DNA from: Pseudomonas sp. AOB-7
Lineage (GTDB): Bacteria > Pseudomonadota > Gammaproteobacteria > Pseudomonadales > Pseudomonadaceae
Length of the DNA: 36,940 nucleotides
NCBI RefSeq assembly: GCF_003696305.1
Contig: NZ_RFFK01000021.1
Coordinates: forward strand, 1 to 36,940
Direction: 5' to 3'
Part shown: positions 33,224-36,940 of the stretch, one piece after another
How the letters are laid out: each line of letters starts with the position of its first letter
Position numbering within the stretch: the first letter of the stretch is position 1
Translations under genes and position numbers: made by a program
The notes under the pieces: model-generated
The model's input: only the letters and a program-made list of their open reading frames with translations
What the model was told of the DNA's origin: nothing
Database searches by the model: none

Positions 33224-34240
33224 ATGAAAGTTTATTACGACAAAGATTGCGACCTCTCGATCATCCAGGGCAAGAAAGTCGCCGTTATCGGCTACGGTTC
33301 CCAGGGCCACGCCCAGGCGTGCAACCTGAAGGACTCCGGTGTCGACGTCACCATCGGTCTGCGCAAAGGCTCCGCTACCGTTGCCAAGGCCGAAGCCCAT
33401 GGCCTGAAAGTCACCGACGTGGCCACCGCCGTTGCCAATGCCGACCTGGTGATGATCCTCACCCCGGACGAGTTCCAGGGCCGCCTGTACAAGGAAGAGA
33501 TCGAGCCGAACATCAAGAAGGGCGCCACCCTGGCCTTCTCCCACGGTTTCTCGATCCACTACAACCAGGTCGTACCGCGTGCCGACCTCGACGTGATCAT
33601 GATCGCGCCGAAGGCCCCGGGCCACACCGTGCGCTCCGAGTTCGTCAAGGGCGGCGGCATCCCTGACCTGATCGCCATCTACCAGGACGCCTCCGGCAAC
33701 GCCAAGAACGTCGCCCTGTCCTACGCCTGCGGCGTCGGCGGCGGCCGTACCGGCATCATCGAAACCACCTTTAAGGACGAGACCGAAACCGACCTGTTCG
33801 GCGAGCAGGCCGTGCTCTGTGGCGGTTGCGTCGAGCTGGTCAAGGCCGGTTTCGATACCCTGGTCGAAGCCGGTTACGCGCCGGAAATGGCCTACTTCGA
33901 GTGCCTGCACGAGCTGAAGCTGATCGTCGACCTGATGTTCGAAGGCGGCATCGCCAACATGAACTACTCGATCTCCAACAACGCCGAGTACGGCGAGTAC
34001 GTCACCGGTCCGGAAGTGATCAACGAGCAGTCGCGCGAAGCCATGCGCAACGCGCTCAAGCGCATCCAGAACGGCGAGTACGCCAAGATGTTCATCAGCG
34101 AAGGCGCTACCAACTACCCGTCGATGACCGCCTACCGCCGCAACAATGCCGCGCACGGCATCGAAGTGGTCGGCGAGAAGCTGCGCGCGATGATGCCGTG
34201 GATCTCCGCCAACAAGATCGTCGACAAGACCAAGAACTAA
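33224..34240 (+). CDS. ilvC: Ketol-acid reductoisomerase (NADP+), class I
   Basis: A 338-residue short-form ketol-acid reductoisomerase, converting acetolactate or acetohydroxybutyrate to dihydroxy acids with NADPH and Mg. The nucleotide fold GYGSQGHAQACNLKDSG (near residue 24), the VMILTPDEFQ strand, the GHTVRSEF segment (near 131) and the knotted C-terminal domain with metal ligands in ETFKDETETDLFGEQAV and CLHELKLIVDL are all present. The ATG at 33224 gives MKVYYDKDCD, the standard Pseudomonas start. It is expressed divergently from ilvY and ends in its own terminator. Confidence 0.97.
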   Translation: MKVYYDKDCDLSIIQGKKVAVIGYGSQGHAQACNLKDSGVDVTIGLRKGSATVAKAEAHGLKVTDVATAVANADLVMILTPDEFQGRLYKEEIEPNIKKGATLAFSHGFSIHYNQVVPRADLDVIMIAPKAPGHTVRSEFVKGGGIPDLIAIYQDASGNAKNVALSYACGVGGGRTGIIETTFKDETETDLFGEQAVLCGGCVELVKAGFDTLVEAGYAPEMAYFECLHELKLIVDLMFEGGIANMNYSISNNAEYGEYVTGPEVINEQSREAMRNALKRIQNGEYAKMFISEGATNYPSMTAYRRNNAAHGIEVVGEKLRAMMPWISANKIVDKTKN

Positions 34241-34259
34241 GGTCTGCGATGTGCGAAAG

Positions 34260-34284
34260 AACGCGGCTCGATGCCGCGTTTTTT
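34260..34284 (+). terminator. Terminator of ilvC
   Basis: AACGCGGC / GCCGCGTT stem (34260-34267 with 34273-34280), 5-base loop, followed by a run of T's. It starts 20 bases past the ilvC stop. Confidence 0.92.
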
Positions 34285-34384
34285 CATTCTGCGGCAAGGC
34301 TTCTGGTATAAAGCCTGGGCGTTGAGCGGTGCCCGTGAGGGCGCGCGGTGCGCCATTCTTCAAATCAGTTGCAAGGTGTTGTTC

Positions 34385-35203
34385 ATGAGTGAAGGTCACG
34401 AAGAGCCGAAGCGGGGCGCCGACGAAGTCGAAAGCCTGCTGCCGATCGATGAGCATGTGGAGGAGGGTCAGGACGCCGAGGGGCGTAAGGTGCGTCATCG
34501 CGGCATCTACCTGCTGCCCAACCTGTTCACCACGGCCAACCTGTTCGCCGGTTTCTACGCCATCATCAATGCGATGAACGGCAACTTCTACGTCGCCGCG
34601 GCGGCGGTGTTCGTCGCCATGGTGCTCGACAGCCTGGATGGTCGCGTCGCTCGCCTGACCAACACGCAGAGCGCCTTCGGCGCCGAGTACGATTCGCTGT
34701 CCGACATGGTCGCCTTCGGCGTCGCCCCGGCCCTGCTGGCCTTCGAGTGGGCGCTGGGCAGCATGGGCAAGGTCGGCTGGATGGTCGCCTTCATCTATGT
34801 CGCCGGCGCGGCGCTGCGCCTGGCGCGCTTCAACACGCAGATCGGCAGCGTCGACAAGCGCTACTTCATCGGCCTGGCCAGCCCGGCCGCAGCCGGCGTG
34901 GTGGCCGGTACGGTTTGGGCCTTCAGCGACTTCGGCATCAAGGGCTCGAACATGGCCTTCGCCGTGGCGGTGCTGGTGGCGGCGGCCGGCATGCTGATGG
35001 TCAGCAACATCAAGTACTACAGTTTCAAGGATCTCGATCTGAAGGGGCGCGTTCCCTTCGTCGCCATCCTCGCGGTGGTGCTGGTGTTCGCCGTGGTGTT
35101 CAGCGACCCGCCGCGTATCCTGCTGATCATCTTCCTCGCCTATGCGGCCTCCGGCCCCATTCAATATTTGTTGCAACTGCGCCGCCGCAAGACTGTGGAC
35201 TGA
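34385..35203 (+). CDS. pssA: CDP-diacylglycerol--serine O-phosphatidyltransferase
   Basis: A 272-residue integral membrane phosphatidylserine synthase (PssA type II), making phosphatidylserine from CDP-diacylglycerol and serine on the way to phosphatidylethanolamine. The CDP-alcohol phosphotransferase signature DG-x2-AR-x8-G-x3-D-x3-D is complete (DSLDGRVARLTN, then FGAEYDSLSD; near residues 80-105). About 6-8 hydrophobic helices follow. An acidic N-terminal tail of about 45 residues precedes the first helix. The ATG at 34385 has AAGGTG 8 bases upstream. The upstream in-frame frame runs back into the ilvC terminator and was rejected. Confidence 0.93.
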   Translation: MSEGHEEPKRGADEVESLLPIDEHVEEGQDAEGRKVRHRGIYLLPNLFTTANLFAGFYAIINAMNGNFYVAAAAVFVAMVLDSLDGRVARLTNTQSAFGAEYDSLSDMVAFGVAPALLAFEWALGSMGKVGWMVAFIYVAGAALRLARFNTQIGSVDKRYFIGLASPAAAGVVAGTVWAFSDFGIKGSNMAFAVAVLVAAAGMLMVSNIKYYSFKDLDLKGRVPFVAILAVVLVFAVVFSDPPRILLIIFLAYAASGPIQYLLQLRRRKTVD

Positions 35204-35217
35204 TGTAATAAAACCTC

Positions 35218-35262
35218 GGCTCCGCGGTCTATTGGCCCGTCACCTGCCTTTGCCGCGGAGCC
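35218..35262 (+). promoter_or_regulatory. Hairpin sequestering the msrP ribosome-binding site
   Basis: GGCTCCGCGG (35218-35227) and CCGCGGAGCC (35253-35262) form a perfect 10-bp, nearly all-GC stem around a 25-base loop. The second arm contains the GGAG ribosome-binding site (35257-35260) and ends 3 bases before the msrP ATG (35266). The mRNA would therefore be closed to ribosomes unless the stem opens. It could alternatively act as a pssA terminator, but no T-run follows. Confidence 0.6.
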
Positions 35263-35265
35263 ATC

Positions 35266-36273
35266 ATGCTGATTCGAATTCCTCCCGCTTCTGCCGCTTC
35301 CGAGTCCGAGGTCACCCCAGAAGCCGTTTACCTCTCCCGGCGCCGGTTCATGGGCGGCAGTCTCGGCCTGGCCTCGCTCGCCGCCTTGCCCGCGCTATCC
35401 TTCGCCGACGGCGGTCGTTACGCCGATGTGGAGGCGGTCGACGAGCCGGCCTGGTTCAAGGCCAAGCTTGAGAGCGTGCGCTGGCAGGCGGTTACCGCCG
35501 GCGACGAAGCCATCACGCCGTACAAGGATGCTTCGCGCTACAACAACTTCTACGAGTTCGGCCCCAATAAGGGCGACCCGGTGCGGCATGCCGCGCAGTT
35601 CAAGGTCGAGCCCTGGACGGTGCTCATCGATGGCGAGGTCGGCAAGCCCGGGCGCTACGACATGGCGGCGCTGGCCGAACCGCAGCAGTTGGAGGAGCGC
35701 ATCTATCGGCTGCGCTGCGTCGAGGCTTGGTCGATGGTCATTCCCTGGCTGGGTTTTCCCCTGGCGGATCTGCTCAGCCAGGCCGAACCCACCAGCCAGG
35801 CCAAGTACGTGCGTTTCGAGACCCTGGTCGACGCCGAGCGCATGGTCGGCCAACGCTCCGGATTTTCCCTGATCGATTGGCCCTACGTCGAAGGCCTGCG
35901 TCTGGACGAGGCCATGCATCCGCTGGCCTTCATGGCGGTGGGCATGTATGGGCGCACGCTGCCGGCGCAGAACGGCGCGCCGTTGCGCCTGGTGGTGCCC
36001 TGGAAATACGGTTTCAAGAGCATCAAGTCCATCGTGCGCATCAGCCTGGTGCGGGACGAGCCGGTCAATACCTGGCAGGCGCTGGCACCCAATGAGTATG
36101 GCTTCTACGCCAACGTCAACCCGCAGGTGGACCATCCGCGCTGGTCGCAGGCGCAGGAGCGGCGTCTGCCGAGCAGCCTGTTCAGCCCCAATGTGATGAA
36201 GACCCGGCTGTTCAACGGCTACGACGAAGTCGCCGGCCTCTATAGCGACCTCGATCTAAGGAAGCACTACTGA
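35266..36273 (+). CDS. msrP: Protein-methionine-sulfoxide reductase catalytic subunit MsrP
   Basis: A 335-residue periplasmic molybdopterin enzyme (formerly YedY) that repairs oxidised methionines in envelope proteins. A twin-arginine signal (SRRRFMGGSLGLASLAALPAL) directs folded export. The molybdenum-ligating cysteine is in RLRCVEAWSMVIPW (near residue 150). Conserved stretches YNNFYEFG (near 90) and VVPWKYGFKSIKSIV (near 245) line the cofactor site. It is co-transcribed with msrQ, whose ATG overlaps its stop. Translation may be held back by the stem over its ribosome-binding site. Confidence 0.95.
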   Translation: MLIRIPPASAASESEVTPEAVYLSRRRFMGGSLGLASLAALPALSFADGGRYADVEAVDEPAWFKAKLESVRWQAVTAGDEAITPYKDASRYNNFYEFGPNKGDPVRHAAQFKVEPWTVLIDGEVGKPGRYDMAALAEPQQLEERIYRLRCVEAWSMVIPWLGFPLADLLSQAEPTSQAKYVRFETLVDAERMVGQRSGFSLIDWPYVEGLRLDEAMHPLAFMAVGMYGRTLPAQNGAPLRLVVPWKYGFKSIKSIVRISLVRDEPVNTWQALAPNEYGFYANVNPQVDHPRWSQAQERRLPSSLFSPNVMKTRLFNGYDEVAGLYSDLDLRKHY

Positions 36274-36905
36274 TGCGTTATGTCGGGTGGCGGAGCGCGG
36301 TGTTCATGGCGGCCTTGGCGGTGCCGCTCTACTGGCTGTACCAGGCCTGGATCTTTGCCCTGGGCGCCGACCCAGGCAAGACGCTGGTCGATTATCTGGG
36401 GCTGGGCACCCTGGTCCTGCTGTTGCTCACCCTGTCGATGACACCGCTGCAGCGTCTCAGCGGATGGGGTGGTTGGATCGCCGTGCGCCGGCAGCTTGGC
36501 CTCTGGTGCTTTACTTATGCCGTGCTGCATCTGTCGGCCTATGCGGTGTTCCTGGTGGGGCTAGATGTTGAGCAGTTGCTGGTTGATCTGCGTAAGCGGC
36601 CCTATATCATCGTCGGCATGCTGACCTTTATCGGTTTGCTGATGCTGGCTCTGACCTCCAATAGGTTCAGCATTCGCCGGCTCGGCAAGCGCTGGAAGGC
36701 GCTGCACCGGCTGGTTTATCCGATTCTGCTGCTGGCGCTGCTGCATATGCTCTGGGTCGTGCGCGCCGATCTGGGTGAGTGGCTGCTGTATGCCGTGATC
36801 GGTGCCTTCCTCTTGCTGCTGCGTTTCCCGCCGGTATCTGTGGCTTGGCAGGGGTTGGGGCAGTGGCTGCGCAGCACTTTGCGCAGGAGCCCAATAAAAG
36901 CTTGA
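36273..36905 (+). CDS. msrQ: Haem-binding membrane subunit MsrQ
   Basis: A 210-residue b-type haem inner-membrane protein (formerly YedZ) that passes electrons from the quinone pool or flavin reductase to MsrP. About six hydrophobic helices are visible, with haem-ligand histidines expected in VLHLSAYAVF (near 90), LHRLVYPILLLALLHMLWV (near 148-160). It overlaps msrP by one base (TGATG). The stop is directly followed by, and partly shared with, the promoter for the next gene. Confidence 0.93.
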   Translation: MRYVGWRSAVFMAALAVPLYWLYQAWIFALGADPGKTLVDYLGLGTLVLLLLTLSMTPLQRLSGWGGWIAVRRQLGLWCFTYAVLHLSAYAVFLVGLDVEQLLVDLRKRPYIIVGMLTFIGLLMLALTSNRFSIRRLGKRWKALHRLVYPILLLALLHMLWVVRADLGEWLLYAVIGAFLLLLRFPPVSVAWQGLGQWLRSTLRRSPIKA

Positions 36906-36929
36906 CGCGTTTTCCTCAGGCGGTAGAAT
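36902..36929 (+). promoter_or_regulatory. Strong sigma-70 promoter at the right edge
   Basis: TTGACG (36902-36907), 16 bases, TAGAAT (36924-36929), followed by a GC-rich GCGCGCC discriminator. The -35 overlaps the msrQ stop codon. The gene it serves lies outside the window. In PAO1, as I recall, an rRNA operon lies nearby, and a GC-rich discriminator would fit a stable-RNA promoter. Confidence 0.6.
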
Positions 36930-36940
36930 GCGCGCCACTT

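Noticed and set aside
33137..35176. A minus-strand open frame of 679 codons opposite ilvC and pssA
   Set aside because: It crosses two genes and the ilvC terminator and has shadow-type composition (His, Asp, Gly, Val).

Overview
The window is a high-GC gammaproteobacterial chromosome segment, almost certainly from a Pseudomonas near, but not identical to, P. aeruginosa. The evidence is the gene set and order: cbrX-cbrA-cbrB-crcZ-pcnB-folK-panB-panC-pgi-acs in one direction, then sfsA, phu genes, prrF, cbpA, mrcB, ilvIH, ilvC, pssA and msrPQ. From memory this matches the block around PA4691-PA4734 of strain PAO1. No prophage, insertion sequence, CRISPR array, tRNA or rRNA gene is visible. Nearly all genes are core housekeeping or regulatory genes.

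Region 1 (1-15555) is read mainly leftwards. It holds the first codons of a thiolase, a DUF2236/MpaB-like protein, acetyl-CoA synthetase, glucose-6-phosphate isomerase, the pantothenate pair panB-panC, folK and pcnB. These are followed by the carbon catabolite control module: small RNA CrcZ with its sigma-54 promoter and a CbrB-type upstream palindrome, CbrB, CbrA and the small membrane protein CbrX. Then come gluQ and dksA. The acs ribosome-binding site carries the CA motif recognised by Hfq/Crc, so both the sponge RNA and a probable target of the same circuit lie in this window.

Region 2 (15556-21628) holds a class I aminotransferase overlapping sfsA, a small Rieske protein, and a damaged haem-uptake locus. 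The permease, ATPase and ChaN-like lipoprotein genes (phuU, phuV, phuW) are intact. Upstream only a scar remains: a frameshifted fragment of a TonB-dependent haem receptor on the minus strand abuts the last ~50 codons of a probable phuT on the plus strand. phuS and the divergent promoter are gone. Just downstream of phuW is one PrrF iron-stress small RNA with a clear Fur-type promoter. P. aeruginosa has two tandem copies there and makes haem-responsive PrrH by read-through; only one copy is present here.

Region 3 (21629-29546) carries cbpA, a TfoX C-terminal-domain protein, a methyltransferase, a pentapeptide-repeat protein and an APH-plus-kinase fusion, all leftwards. Rightwards are mrcB (PBP1b), a TPR lipoprotein and a YqcC-family protein, facing a DUF4124 protein.

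Region 4 (29547-36940) is branched-chain amino acid synthesis (ilvI-ilvH, ilvY divergent from ilvC), phosphatidylserine synthase, and the periplasmic methionine sulfoxide repair pair msrP-msrQ. The window ends in a strong promoter for a gene outside it.

The most interesting items are the phuR-phuT deletion scar next to a single-copy prrF, the msrP ribosome-binding site buried in a perfect 10-bp stem, a probable leaderless mrcB mRNA, and a glucose-6-phosphate isomerase lacking the canonical catalytic Glu and His. No wholly new multigene system is apparent.
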